This document shows positions 37,928 to 48,049 of a stretch of DNA of 64,000 nt, piece after piece (position 1 is the first letter of the stretch; each line of letters begins with the position of its first letter). The notes beneath the pieces are model-generated. The model was not told the DNA's origin. It saw only the letters and a list, made by a program, of their open reading frames with translations, and ran no database searches. The DNA lies in contig NZ_CP007141.1 in assembly GCF_000816145.1 (NCBI RefSeq), forward strand, positions 62,001-126,000, given 5' to 3'. A program made the position numbers and the translations under genes. Source of the stretch: Pseudothermotoga hypogea DSM 11164 = NBRC 106472 (GTDB lineage: Bacteria; Thermotogota; Thermotogae; Thermotogales; DSM-5069).

Positions 37928-40129
37928 TCACCACAGTCTTGGAGGATTGACGAACACTCTCCATCCCATTTTTCCGATCTTCATCAAAACATCGTTGAAT
38001 TTGGACAGAGTTTTTCGAAGGTCTTTTGTCTTGATCAGGAAATGGTATCTGTATTTGCCGGCCATCTTGAAAATCGGGTGCTCCACAGGCCCGAGGACGG
38101 TTTCGCCTTCAAGGGATCTGACACAGTAGTTCACGAGTTCCCATCCCGTTTGAGGAAGATCACTTTCGAGAATCACCTGAACCAAGTCACAAAAGGGAGG
38201 ATAGTTCACCTCTTTTCTCTTCTTGAGTTCTTCCAAGTAGAAATCTTCGCTGTTCACAGTGAAGACATCCCTCAAAAAGCCGTCTTGTGGCTGGAACGTT
38301 TGTATCAAAATCCTGGCAGAAGTGAAGTTGCTACGGATCTTTCTCATCGTCTGAAACATCCTCAACCTGGTGTTGTAATCTGGTTGACTCAGCAAACCGT
38401 CGTAGTCAAGGATGCAGATCAACCCCACCCTGTCCGTACCGAAACCCTGGAGCACAATTCTGCTGCCTATGAGCACATCTATTTCGTTCGTTTGCAACTT
38501 CAAGAACTGCTCCTGAACTTCAAAAGGTTCTAATTCTTCGGACTCGAGTCTCACGATTCTTGCGCCAGGCAAATGGTATTTCAACAGCCTCTCAACCCTC
38601 TCGGTTCCAACACCCTTTGGATAGAGCGCTTTTGCCCCGCAGTTTGGACACTCGGATTGAGCCTTCCTCACGTATCCACACTGGTGACACTTGAAAACGT
38701 TCTGCGATTTATGAAAACTGAGCGCAACGTCGCAGTTCGGGCACATCAGAACGTGGTTGCATGCGAAACATACCACGTAGGGTGCAAACCCTTTTCGACG
38801 CACGAGGATCACAGATGCTCGTTCCTCGGAAATCGTCTTCCGCACGCTTTCCACAAGATCTTCAGACAGAATCGATCCACTCTGCCTGACGTCGACGATG
38901 GAAACATCTGAGTTCAGGTTCTCTTTCGGAATTCTCAACCATTTGAGATGTTCTCTTCGATGAAAATCTATCAAGCGTGGCTCTGAGGAACAGATCACGA
39001 AAGGAATGTCCCTCAGTCGGGCTCTCGTTTCGGCCAACTCAAGCGCATCATAAACTGGATCTTCGAACTGATAGTACGCATCATCATCGCTCTCCTCTGC
39101 GACGATTAAACCGAGGTTTCTCATTGGAAGAAATGCCGCAACTCTTGTACCCACAACCACCTGTGTCTTGTCTCCTACCGAGTCCAGCCACACTTTGGCT
39201 CTCTGTGATCTCGACATTCGGGCATGGTAAACCTGCACGGTCACGTTTAAGAATTTTCTGATGAATCCTGCCACCATGTACGTGAGCGACGTGAAAGGAA
39301 CCAAGATCAGGACACTCTTGTTTTCGTCGGTGATCTTTTTCATAAAGGCAATCACACTGCGCAGGCGCTCTCCTATCGTCGAACCACTCAGAACTGTCAC
39401 ACCTCTTGGTGCCGGTTCTAACTGCGCCTCGGCGAGCTCGAGGTTTTCTGTGTTCACTGGAAGAAACTGCGTGAGTTCGATCAGCCCCTCTTGCTGCATC
39501 TGCTTGATCTTTTTCGTACTCACTCCAACAGATTCGATCAGTTGTTCAACGGTCGCATAACCGTTCGTCAGCAAGAAGCTGATCACATCGTATTCGATTT
39601 CATCGTGAACGCGTGTCAACGCTTTCAACCCATTTCTGACTACCACGTACCATTTTGAAACGCGTGGCCTTGGTGTCTTTCTTCCAAAGCACTTCTTCAG
39701 CTGAATGTAACCCTTATCCAGCTGATTCTTGAGAGCATCGTGACCGTATTTCTTGATGAACTCGCCCAAGGGAAGCGATTCAAAACCAACCAAAGGAGTG
39801 AGTGACTCGACAACGGTTTCCGCATAGTCGTCGATGAAGGAGGGAAAAGCGAGGTCGAACAGCAATCCGGGTGGTGAGAAGAACCTCTCGGAGATGCTTT
39901 CCAGTGCTTCAACATCGGACTGATCCAAGTAACTTACCCGATCCAGTCTCTGGAGGATCTCCTTGAGCTCACGGCTGGCGGGTTTGTCCGAAACTTTTAC
40001 GACATAACCTATCGTCTTTCTTCCATGAAAATCAACGATAACGCGTTCACCCGGTTCGAGTTTTTCTTGACTTTTGTAAGAGTAGAGACAACGAAGAGGA
40101 ACCTTGGAGATGGCCAAATCGTACACCAT
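37928..40129 (-). CDS. priA: Primosomal protein PriA lacking helicase motifs
   Basis: 733 residues with the full PriA layout: 3'-binding domain, winged helix, helicase lobes and C-terminal domain. The zinc cluster is intact, with eight cysteines in four CxxC pairs (CFAC, CPNC, CHQC, CPNC). Several helicase motifs are not: the P-loop region reads LSGSTIGERL (247-256) in place of TGSGKT, Walker B DEEH is AEES (344-347), motif III is CSSEPRL, and the QVAGRAGR motif VI is absent (MFQTMRKIRS). GTRVAAFLP remains. I infer a replication-restart scaffold without ATPase, as reported for Deinococcus PriA. Confidence 0.9.
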   Translation of the reverse strand: MVYDLAISKVPLRCLYSYKSQEKLEPGERVIVDFHGRKTIGYVVKVSDKPASRELKEILQRLDRVSYLDQSDVEALESISERFFSPPGLLFDLAFPSFIDDYAETVVESLTPLVGFESLPLGEFIKKYGHDALKNQLDKGYIQLKKCFGRKTPRPRVSKWYVVVRNGLKALTRVHDEIEYDVISFLLTNGYATVEQLIESVGVSTKKIKQMQQEGLIELTQFLPVNTENLELAEAQLEPAPRGVTVLSGSTIGERLRSVIAFMKKITDENKSVLILVPFTSLTYMVAGFIRKFLNVTVQVYHARMSRSQRAKVWLDSVGDKTQVVVGTRVAAFLPMRNLGLIVAEESDDDAYYQFEDPVYDALELAETRARLRDIPFVICSSEPRLIDFHRREHLKWLRIPKENLNSDVSIVDVRQSGSILSEDLVESVRKTISEERASVILVRRKGFAPYVVCFACNHVLMCPNCDVALSFHKSQNVFKCHQCGYVRKAQSECPNCGAKALYPKGVGTERVERLLKYHLPGARIVRLESEELEPFEVQEQFLKLQTNEIDVLIGSRIVLQGFGTDRVGLICILDYDGLLSQPDYNTRLRMFQTMRKIRSNFTSARILIQTFQPQDGFLRDVFTVNSEDFYLEELKKRKEVNYPPFCDLVQVILESDLPQTGWELVNYCVRSLEGETVLGPVEHPIFKMAGKYRYHFLIKTKDLRKTLSKFNDVLMKIGKMGWRVFVNPPRLW

Positions 40130-40140
40130 GAGGCTCGACG

Positions 40141-40356
40141 CTAAGTCTTCCGCACCCAGATGACCTTACCTGCGTTCGTGATCGCCTGCAGTTCCTGTGG
40201 GATTTTCAACTGCTGTGTCTTCAGGATCTCAACAATGAGGTCCACTGGAATCGATGTGTCAATCCAGATCTCAGACACATCGACACTGCTCATTTCTCGC
40301 AAGACCATCTGTGTTAAGCTCTTCTCTATAGCCCGCACGTATTTCTCAACGTCCAC
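40141..40356 (-). CDS. Small conserved-looking protein, unknown function
   Basis: 71 residues, with no recognisable family. GTG start with GGAGGAATG 8 bases upstream, overlapping the end of pyrR territory by spacing only (3 bases). Mixed charge, no membrane segment, no cysteine; a predicted helix (residues 1-22) followed by short strands. It lies between pyrR and priA with normal codon use, so I take it as real. Confidence 0.6.
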   Translation of the reverse strand: MDVEKYVRAIEKSLTQMVLREMSSVDVSEIWIDTSIPVDLIVEILKTQQLKIPQELQAITNAGKVIWVRKT

Positions 40357-40359
40357 AGC

Positions 40360-41732
<1,373 letters not shown>

Positions 41733-42808
41733 AAATTTCAGCCACCTCCCTCCTCATTTCCTCCAGTGTACCGTTCAGTATAGATTCTCTCACACGTTCC
41801 ATGAATCTGAACATGTAGTACAAATTGTGGTAGGTCAACAACATTCCCGCGAGTGTTTCACCCCTGTTCAACAAATGGTGAATGTAGGATCTTGTGTAAT
41901 TTCGGCAAACGAGACAGTCACAACGATGATCTATGGGTGAGAGATCTTTCCTGTACCGCGAAGCCTTGATGTTCAATCTACCCTCTGAAGTCAGAGCGGC
42001 CCCGTGACGAGCTAACCTCGTGGGATAGACACTGTCGAACATGTCGATTCCGATTGCTACAAGCTCTATTATCGTTCTTGGAGAACCTCCACCCATGAAG
42101 TATCTGGGCCTGTCATCCGGCAGTTCTGAAACCGTGGCATGAGCGAGTCGAAGCGTCATTTCGAAAGGTTCACCCAGACTCAAACCTCCCACGGCAAAAC
42201 CGTCGAAATCCTTTTCTGAGAGATACCTCGCACTGGCTCTCCTGAGATCCTCAAATGCTCCACCCTGTGCGATCGCGAACAACAACTGTCCTTCTTTAAC
42301 CCCGCGCTTCAGACACCTTTCTGCCCACTCGTGCGTTCTCCTTGTGGCATCGAGGGCTTCCGTATAGCCCACATCGATCGGAGGGCAGTGATCTAAAACC
42401 ATGACGATGTCCGATCCAAGGGTTCTCTGGATATCCATGGACAACTCTGGAGTCAGGAACAGCTTCGAGCCATCGTATGGCGAGACGAACGTGACACCTT
42501 CGTCGGAAACTTTTCTGAAGTTCTTGAGGCTGAACATCTGAAATCCTCCACTGTCAGTGAGGATTCCACCGTCCCACGCCATGAAGTTGTGAAGACCACC
42601 GTGCAGTTCTATGACTTCCAGCCCCGGCCTCACGGCGACGTGATAGGCGTTGGAAAGAATTATGCTCGCACCGACCCTCTTCAAATCGTCACTTCTCATG
42701 AGTTTGACATTGGCGTTGGTGCCAACCGGCATGAAGATCGGAGTTTCGAACGTCCCATGCAGCGTCTTGAGTCTACCCAACCTTGCGCAGCCGGTGCGGC
42801 AAACTATC

Positions 42809-43447
42809 TCAAAATTCGATGGCCGCGCGTTGCTTGGCGGTCTGTCTGACATTCTCCAGCTCTCCCTCCACCTCTCCCGTGAAGGTCCTGAGCTCGTGTT
42901 TCATATTCTCAACGAAGGCTTCGTCCTTTATCGACTTCAGGTTTATTAAGACGTTGGCCTTCGCAGACTGGAACGCACCGTGAGCCATTTCGGCCGCGCT
43001 CACTGCATCGGATATTGCGTTGACGTTTCCCCATTTTGCGACCACATGAGCCGCTTTGACGATGTCCCTGCAGCATCTGCAGATCTCGTACGGAACGTGT
43101 GCCGCGCGTTTCAGGGCTTCCTGTATAGACTTTTTTCTCTTTTCTTTTTCTTCCTCGGTGCCCTTGGGCAACTTGTAGGCGTTCATCACTTCATCGAACG
43201 CCTCGGCATCCGCGTCTGCAAGTTCGAGCAAAACGTGCCTGATTTCTTCCATTTCCTCGATCACGCGTTCCATTTCCGCATGCCATTCAGCATAGTCTTC
43301 CCGGCCGAGTGTCAACTGGGCGACCATCTCGTTGAGCGCGGCAGCCAGACATGCCACCACCGCACTCACCGCACCTCCGCCGGGTGTTGGGCTCTTGTCA
43401 GCCACCTTCTCCACAAAATCTCTGATCTGCATCTTCTCAAAACTCAT
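42809..43447 (-). CDS. Cyclodeaminase/cyclohydrolase family protein (FTCD domain)
   Basis: 212 residues, all-helical domain of the formiminotetrahydrofolate cyclodeaminase / methenyl-THF cyclohydrolase (FchA) family. Marks: SPTPGGGAVSAVVACLAAAL and KWGNVNAISDAVSAAEMA. A homologue of known structure exists in T. maritima. Its folate substrate state is not decided by sequence; FchA-like methenyl-THF cyclohydrolase is likely. ATG overlaps the deoC stop (ATGA). Confidence 0.88.
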   Translation of the reverse strand: MSFEKMQIRDFVEKVADKSPTPGGGAVSAVVACLAAALNEMVAQLTLGREDYAEWHAEMERVIEEMEEIRHVLLELADADAEAFDEVMNAYKLPKGTEEEKEKRKKSIQEALKRAAHVPYEICRCCRDIVKAAHVVAKWGNVNAISDAVSAAEMAHGAFQSAKANVLINLKSIKDEAFVENMKHELRTFTGEVEGELENVRQTAKQRAAIEF

Positions 43448-44181
43448 TTTGAGACCCCCTCTTTCGCTATGTTCACCCCAGAACTCGTTCCGATCCTGCT
43501 GGCACCCGCGAGCAACATTTTGACCGCTTGTTCATAGCTCTTTATCCCACCAGACGCCTTGACTCCAAGTTCCGGCACGCACCACTTCATGAGGTGTACA
43601 TCTTCGACAGTCGCACCGCTTGGTCCAAAGCCCGTCGAAGTCTTGACGAACTTAGCTCCGGCAAGCTTCGCGATCACGCACGCCGCGATTTTTTCTTCCT
43701 CTGTCAAATAACATGTCTCGATGATGACTTTTACTGACTTGCCCTGGCTCGCCTCCACAACTGACTTGATGTCTTCGTAGACGTACTTGTAATCTTTGGA
43801 TTTCATCATCGAGATGTTCAAAACCATGTCGAGCTCATCCACACCAAGCCTGACCAATTCCTCAGCTTCCCTCGCTTTGCAGTACTGAGTGTTGGCACCC
43901 AGTGGGAAACCCACCACGCTCACCACTTTGACACTGGTGTCTTTCAACTTCTCCACGGCTCGTTTAACGTAGACGGGATTGACGCACACGCCGTAGAAAC
44001 CATACTGGACCGCCTCATCGCAGAGCCTGTCTATCTCCTCCTCTGTGGCCGTGGGTCTCAAGAGTGTGTGCTCTATCGCCGAAACGACCTCCTGAGCAAG
44101 GATTGCTCGCTGTGGAAGTTCGAATTTGTAGTTCCTCTGAAACTCGATTATCCTTTCCTCGATTTTTTCCTCGAGGGTACT
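43444..44181 (-). CDS. deoC: Deoxyribose-phosphate aldolase
   Basis: 245 residues when started at TTG 44181 (GAGGGGGTGG upstream), giving MSTLEEKIEER. The longer frame runs into the HD-domain gene. Class I aldolase: the Schiff-base lysine is in AKFVKTSTGFG, and further marks are GVCVNPVYV, VVGFPLG and GVKASGGI. It cleaves deoxyribose-5-phosphate from nucleoside salvage. Confidence 0.95.
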   Translation of the reverse strand, partial: STLEEKIEERIIEFQRNYKFELPQRAILAQEVVSAIEHTLLRPTATEEEIDRLCDEAVQYGFYGVCVNPVYVKRAVEKLKDTSVKVVSVVGFPLGANTQYCKAREAEELVRLGVDELDMVLNISMMKSKDYKYVYEDIKSVVEASQGKSVKVIIETCYLTEEEKIAACVIAKLAGAKFVKTSTGFGPSGATVEDVHLMKWCVPELGVKASGGIKSYEQAVKMLLAGASRIGTSSGVNIAKEGVSK

Positions 44182-44198
44182 CAACCCACCACCCCCTC

Positions 44199-44747
44199 TT
44201 ACAGGCCGAGGTCCTTGCTTATCGCCTTCATCGCTTCCAGTGAAATTTCGAAGAACTCGTTCAATGACAGCCCCATCTTCTCGCATTCCATCATTTGCTG
44301 TCTGTTGGCCCCCTTCGCAAACAGTTTTTCTTTGAACCGTCGATTTAAAAAATCGACGTCTATCACCGACAGTGACTTTTCGGGAGTGATCAACGCAGCC
44401 GCCACAATGAAACCGGAGGTCGGGTCAGCCACGTAGATGGCCTGCTCCATCAGCGTCTCACGTTCCTTTTTCTCGCAATGCGCAAGGATCGCATCCAGCA
44501 CTTCTTTGGGGACATCATAGGATTCGAGGATCTCCACCGTTTTCAGTCCGTGCAGGTCGGGTTTGTCCTTCGTGTATTCGTAATCCAGATCGTGCAGCAA
44601 ACCTGCCAGAGCCCAAAGTTCTGCGTTCTGATTGAACCTTGTTGCCAGAGCTTTCATGATGGCTTCCACTGCGATGCAGTGCTTCACCAGGTTCTTGGTT
44701 TTCACATGTTCGTTGAGAAGGTCCAAAGCCGCATTCCTATCAAGCAT
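44199..44747 (-). CDS. HD-domain protein
   Basis: 182 residues. His in VKHCIAVEA, HD in LLHDLDYE and a later His (ILAHCEKKE) with Asp in YVADPTSG are the metal-binding positions of HD phosphohydrolases. This small form (HDIG-like) may act on nucleotides; substrate unknown. ATG 44747 with GGAGGG upstream overlaps the preceding gene by 8 bases. deoC follows after 17 bases, so nucleotide salvage is a possible shared theme. Confidence 0.8.
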   Translation of the reverse strand: MLDRNAALDLLNEHVKTKNLVKHCIAVEAIMKALATRFNQNAELWALAGLLHDLDYEYTKDKPDLHGLKTVEILESYDVPKEVLDAILAHCEKKERETLMEQAIYVADPTSGFIVAAALITPEKSLSVIDVDFLNRRFKEKLFAKGANRQQMMECEKMGLSLNEFFEISLEAMKAISKDLGL

Positions 44748-45948
44748 TCGTCCAACCCTCCCACAAGCACGTGTTCTTACAGTGCCTCTCACCGAAGTAC
44801 AATCTCAGGTATTCCGGATCTTTGAAAAAGATCCATACATCCTGCGAAGAGAGCGCTTCAAAAAGATGTTCAAGATCCCTTTCGCTCGTGACTCTCTTGA
44901 AGTTCTTCGAAAGTTTCTGGAATTCGAGCAGATTCCTTACCAATCGTGGTTTGTCGCTCGCATCCGTTTCGACATAGAGTATCTCACCGACACTGTTGAA
45001 GAATGCCTTCATGTGTTCAAAACCTTTCCCAGGATCGTCCTGCAGGTTGATACTCACCAGCAGCAACCTCGCCAGAGGATCCTTCACAGCAATCTTTTCG
45101 AGAAGGGTTTGGTTCACACTTTTGTTCTGAACGAACTTTAGAGCCTCGTCATATATCAGCAGCCTCGAGCAATGGAAAAAAGGCTTGGAAACTTTCCCTT
45201 TGCTCCGCGCCGACACGTACTGTGCGCAAGCGAAATCCCTTTTTTCCAAAACCGGCGCCACCTTCATGAGTTTTTCTTCAGCTTCCGTCAGAGCAGAGAT
45301 TATCAGAAGCATCGACTTGTAACCATCCCTTGAAACGCAAGTTGCGAAGGTGGAAGAGCTGACCTGGCCTTCTGTGTAAGCTTCCAGAACCAGCGCCGCG
45401 TAAGGATCCTTCGTTAACTCCGAGTAGATCTGGAAGAGTTTGACCGCTTCGTTGAACCTTCCAAACGCCAAGAAGACCTCAGCGGCGGTTAGGTACACAA
45501 GCGGTTGTCCAGGGTATTTCCTGAGCAACTGGATCGTGTCTTTCACCACATCGCCTTCCAAGAAGTAGAGCTCGCTCAAGATTTTCAGACACTCAACGTG
45601 AACCGAATTGGTCCTCGTTGCTTCTATCTTTTCTCCCCTCAAAAGTTTTATCAAGTTCGTGATTACGTACCTGTGTTCTTCGTCTTTCACAGAATGAAGC
45701 TTTTTCTGCAAGGATTTCTGTATTACGTCATCGGAGATCCCGTAGGCATAATGGTTCAGGTCGTGCAGCGTCCATATGTTTTCCACGGGCAGATCGATGT
45801 CGGGCTCGAATTCGATTTTGGGCTGGCTGGTTTGCTTTCGTTGCTCGGCACGATGCTCGCGCAGAATGCCTTTCTTTTTGAGGTCCTTTTCCAGCTCTTC
45901 TTTCAAACGCAGTAAGTTCAGGATCCTTTCATCCTTTTCATCCTGCAC
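44740..45948 (-). CDS. Uncharacterised TPR-like helical protein
   Basis: 402 residues, no family recognised. The N-terminal 50 residues are highly charged and likely coiled (ERILNLLRLKEELEKDLKKKG). The middle (about 125-210) reads like degenerate tetratricopeptide repeats (PLVYLTAAEVFLAFGRFNEAVKLFQIYSEL). The C-terminal part has several cysteines. Probably a cytoplasmic protein-protein adaptor. An extended -10 promoter lies 34 bases upstream. Confidence 0.65.
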   Translation of the reverse strand: MQDEKDERILNLLRLKEELEKDLKKKGILREHRAEQRKQTSQPKIEFEPDIDLPVENIWTLHDLNHYAYGISDDVIQKSLQKKLHSVKDEEHRYVITNLIKLLRGEKIEATRTNSVHVECLKILSELYFLEGDVVKDTIQLLRKYPGQPLVYLTAAEVFLAFGRFNEAVKLFQIYSELTKDPYAALVLEAYTEGQVSSSTFATCVSRDGYKSMLLIISALTEAEEKLMKVAPVLEKRDFACAQYVSARSKGKVSKPFFHCSRLLIYDEALKFVQNKSVNQTLLEKIAVKDPLARLLLVSINLQDDPGKGFEHMKAFFNSVGEILYVETDASDKPRLVRNLLEFQKLSKNFKRVTSERDLEHLFEALSSQDVWIFFKDPEYLRLYFGERHCKNTCLWEGWTNA

Positions 45949-45981
45949 ACTCTCTCACTCCGAAGCTATTTTCTCACGCTA

Positions 45982-45990
45982 ATTCTACCA
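45982..45990 (-). promoter_or_regulatory. Extended -10 promoter before the TPR-like gene
   Basis: TGGTAGAAT on the minus strand in the 50-base gap after radC, the same nine bases as the AOR promoter. No recognisable -35. Confidence 0.5.
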
Positions 45991-45998
45991 CAGTTTGA

Positions 45999-46658
45999 TC
46001 AATCTTCGCTGATCTTTCCAGCTGCTCTGAAGCTGTAATAATTCTCCCTGCCAACGATGACGTGATCTATGAGCTTTATGCCCAGGATTTTCCCAGCTTC
46101 AGCAATACTCAACGTGACTCGCTCGTCATCTCTGCTTGGCGAGGGATCGCCAGAAGGATGGTTGTGAACGAGGATGAGCGCGTTTGCGTTGGCCCGCACC
46201 GCGAGTCGGAAAACGTCCCTTGGATGAAGAAGGGTCTGGTTGTTTGTACCCACCGTGACATCACTGTAAGTTATCAAAGAAAGCTTGCTGTCGAGCAACA
46301 GAACGCGTGCGATCTCTTTTTCGTAGAATCTCATCTCGTGGCAGAACTCAAAGATCGCAGAGGGGCTGTTCAGAAGCGTGCGGGGTTTCGAAAGCTCCGC
46401 GTAAAGGCGCTTTCCAAGTTCGAATGCCGCCTTGATGCTGGCCGCTTTTGCCAGTCCAACCCCATCGAGGGCTGCGATCTCTTCGAGTGAAGCGTTACAG
46501 AGGGATCTCAAAGAACTGTCGAATCTGTCCATGATTTCCTGTGCAAGTTCATTCACATTTTTACCTTCTCTACCTGTTCTCAAGATGATCGCGAGAAGTT
46601 CCACGTCGGACAAACTCTCTGGGCCTGCCATCTTCATCCTTTCACGCGGTCTCAGCAC
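45999..46658 (-). CDS. radC: RadC-family JAB/MPN metalloprotein
   Basis: 219 residues. The N-terminal helix-hairpin-helix region (ALDGVGLAKAASIKAAFELGKRL) is followed by the JAMM zinc motif (HNHPSGDPSPSRDD) with an upstream Glu in EKEIARVLLLDSK. Function in DNA repair is disputed; the domain is otherwise a deubiquitinase-type fold. I start at GTG 46658, with GGAGG exactly 7 bases upstream, so it overlaps maf by 7 bases. Confidence 0.92.
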   Translation of the reverse strand: MLRPRERMKMAGPESLSDVELLAIILRTGREGKNVNELAQEIMDRFDSSLRSLCNASLEEIAALDGVGLAKAASIKAAFELGKRLYAELSKPRTLLNSPSAIFEFCHEMRFYEKEIARVLLLDSKLSLITYSDVTVGTNNQTLLHPRDVFRLAVRANANALILVHNHPSGDPSPSRDDERVTLSIAEAGKILGIKLIDHVIVGRENYYSFRAAGKISED

Positions 46659-47212
46659 GCAAGAACCTCCCTCGAGCGAAGATAACTCCACACCTCATAG
46701 ACTGGTAAACCCACCACGACATAAGGATCGCCGATGACGGACTCGACGAAGACTGCACCGATATCCTGGAGCCCATAAGAACCGGCTTTGTCCAGTGAGT
46801 GCTTAGAAGCATACATGGAGACGAAATCTATGGGAACCTCTCTGAATTTGACCTTCGCGGTCTTCAATTTAAGCCAGACTTCGGACTCACTCGCTATCGC
46901 CACAGCCGTGTGCACCAGATGCCATCGTTTCATGAGTTTGAGGAGTTGCTCGCGAGCTTCAATCTCGTTTGATGGCTTGGCGAGTATCTCACCGTCGAGG
47001 TCGACCACCGTGTCGGCGGCTATGACAATGGCATCCTTGTTCTGCTCGAAGACTTTGATTGCCTTCATCAAGGCGAGCTTTTCCGCCGTCTCCTGAGGTG
47101 TCGAAAACTTGGACTCTTCTATATCTGGAGCGATGATTTCGAACTCATCGAGAATCATTCTCATTATTCGTAACCTTCTGGGCGACGTTGAGGCCAAAAC
47201 TATTCTTCGCAC
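46652..47212 (-). CDS. maf: Maf-family nucleoside triphosphate pyrophosphatase
   Basis: 186 residues. Maf signature LASTSPRRLRIM, the catalytic Asp in AADTVVDLDG and AGSYGLQDIGA. Such enzymes remove dTTP/UTP or modified pyrimidine triphosphates. GTG start lies inside the upstream transporter gene (68-base overlap). maf-radC is a common bacterial neighbour pair. Confidence 0.92.
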   Translation of the reverse strand: MRRIVLASTSPRRLRIMRMILDEFEIIAPDIEESKFSTPQETAEKLALMKAIKVFEQNKDAIVIAADTVVDLDGEILAKPSNEIEAREQLLKLMKRWHLVHTAVAIASESEVWLKLKTAKVKFREVPIDFVSMYASKHSLDKAGSYGLQDIGAVFVESVIGDPYVVVGLPVYEVWSYLRSREVLAC

Positions 47213-47684
47213 GCTTCACCACTCTTTCAGTCAAGTACGCGTTGAGAACTGCTCCCGGTACACCGAGGATCAGCATGTGAGGAAGTACCAGTAGAAAGGA
47301 CCAGCTTTTTATACTCACCGCACCAACGATCGACTGAGCAACGTTGTTCGCAACACTGCCAAGAACACTGACGCCCGTCAAACCGAAGATAGAGGTACGA
47401 AAAGTGATGTATTCACATGCGGCTGCCGTGATGGAACCCGCGATGGACATCAAGGAGACGATGCTGAAAAGCTGTCCTGTGATAAGTGCGCTCACGACGC
47501 TCTTCAGCAAACTCACTGCGAAGACAGTTTGCCAGTCGTAGAGAACCACGGCGATCAGAACCACCAGGTTCGATAATCCCCACCGGCCAAACGGCAGGGG
47601 GAACGGAATGAAGGTCTCGAGAAAATAAATGACACTGCCCAATGAAGCAAGAGATGAAATCAGCGCCAGTTTTCGAGAGCTCAC
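47145..47684 (-). CDS. Gx transporter family membrane protein
   Basis: 179 residues with five to six hydrophobic helices. Marks are ALISSLASLGSVIYFLETFIPFPLPFGRWGLSNLVVLIA, the FGRWGLSN motif of the family once called heptaprenyl diphosphate synthase component I, which is related to ECF transporter S-components. It follows NusG-II and ApbE genes, as in loci for flavin-based extracellular electron transfer. ATGA overlap with the upstream gene. Confidence 0.8.
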   Translation of the reverse strand: MSSRKLALISSLASLGSVIYFLETFIPFPLPFGRWGLSNLVVLIAVVLYDWQTVFAVSLLKSVVSALITGQLFSIVSLMSIAGSITAAACEYITFRTSIFGLTGVSVLGSVANNVAQSIVGAVSIKSWSFLLVLPHMLILGVPGAVLNAYLTERVVKRAKNSFGLNVAQKVTNNENDSR

Positions 47685-48049
47685 CAGGTCATCACGTCCA
47701 CCGCTGTATCAACGTTTGTCCTGAACTTTATCAACACTTTGTTTGGAACACATATGATTGTCCCACCAGGTCCAACGTTTCCAGTTCTCTCACAAATTTT
47801 CAAAGGACAGTTCGAATCTTCCACGTGAACTTTCTGACCATTGAAAACCACTTTCATCAAGTATTTATCACCATCGTGGAGTTCGTAAGTGCCGGGCTTT
47901 GTGATCTGCATAAACAACTTTCCTTCAACAAAGACTTCGATTGACTGACCTTCACGCGACCTCGTCGAATAGAACACGAAAAAACCAACTACGATCACGA
48001 TGACCAAAAGCAGATCGTATTTTTTGAAGAGTTTACCTCGCCTGTTCAT
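47681..48049 (-). CDS. Membrane-anchored NusG domain II protein
   Basis: 122 residues. One transmembrane segment (about residues 13-26) is followed by an extracytoplasmic NusG_II domain with YLMKVVFNGQKVHVEDSNCPLKICERTG and GGTIICVPNK; three cysteines (NCPLKIC ... IIC) may bind metal or form a disulfide. ATG 48049 used; TTG 48055 is possible. It overlaps apbE by 17 bases. Family members occur with Gx transporters and ApbE. Confidence 0.82.
   Translation of the reverse strand: MNRRGKLFKKYDLLLVIVIVVGFFVFYSTRSREGQSIEVFVEGKLFMQITKPGTYELHDGDKYLMKVVFNGQKVHVEDSNCPLKICERTGNVGPGGTIICVPNKVLIKFRTNVDTAVDVMTW

Noticed and set aside
37751-38533. 260-codon plus-strand frame over glmU/priA
   Set aside because: Spans the ends of two real minus-strand genes; no family features.
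44338-44358. Perfect 9-bp inverted repeat inside the HD-domain gene
   Set aside because: AT-rich, no T-run beyond it, within coding sequence; likely chance.
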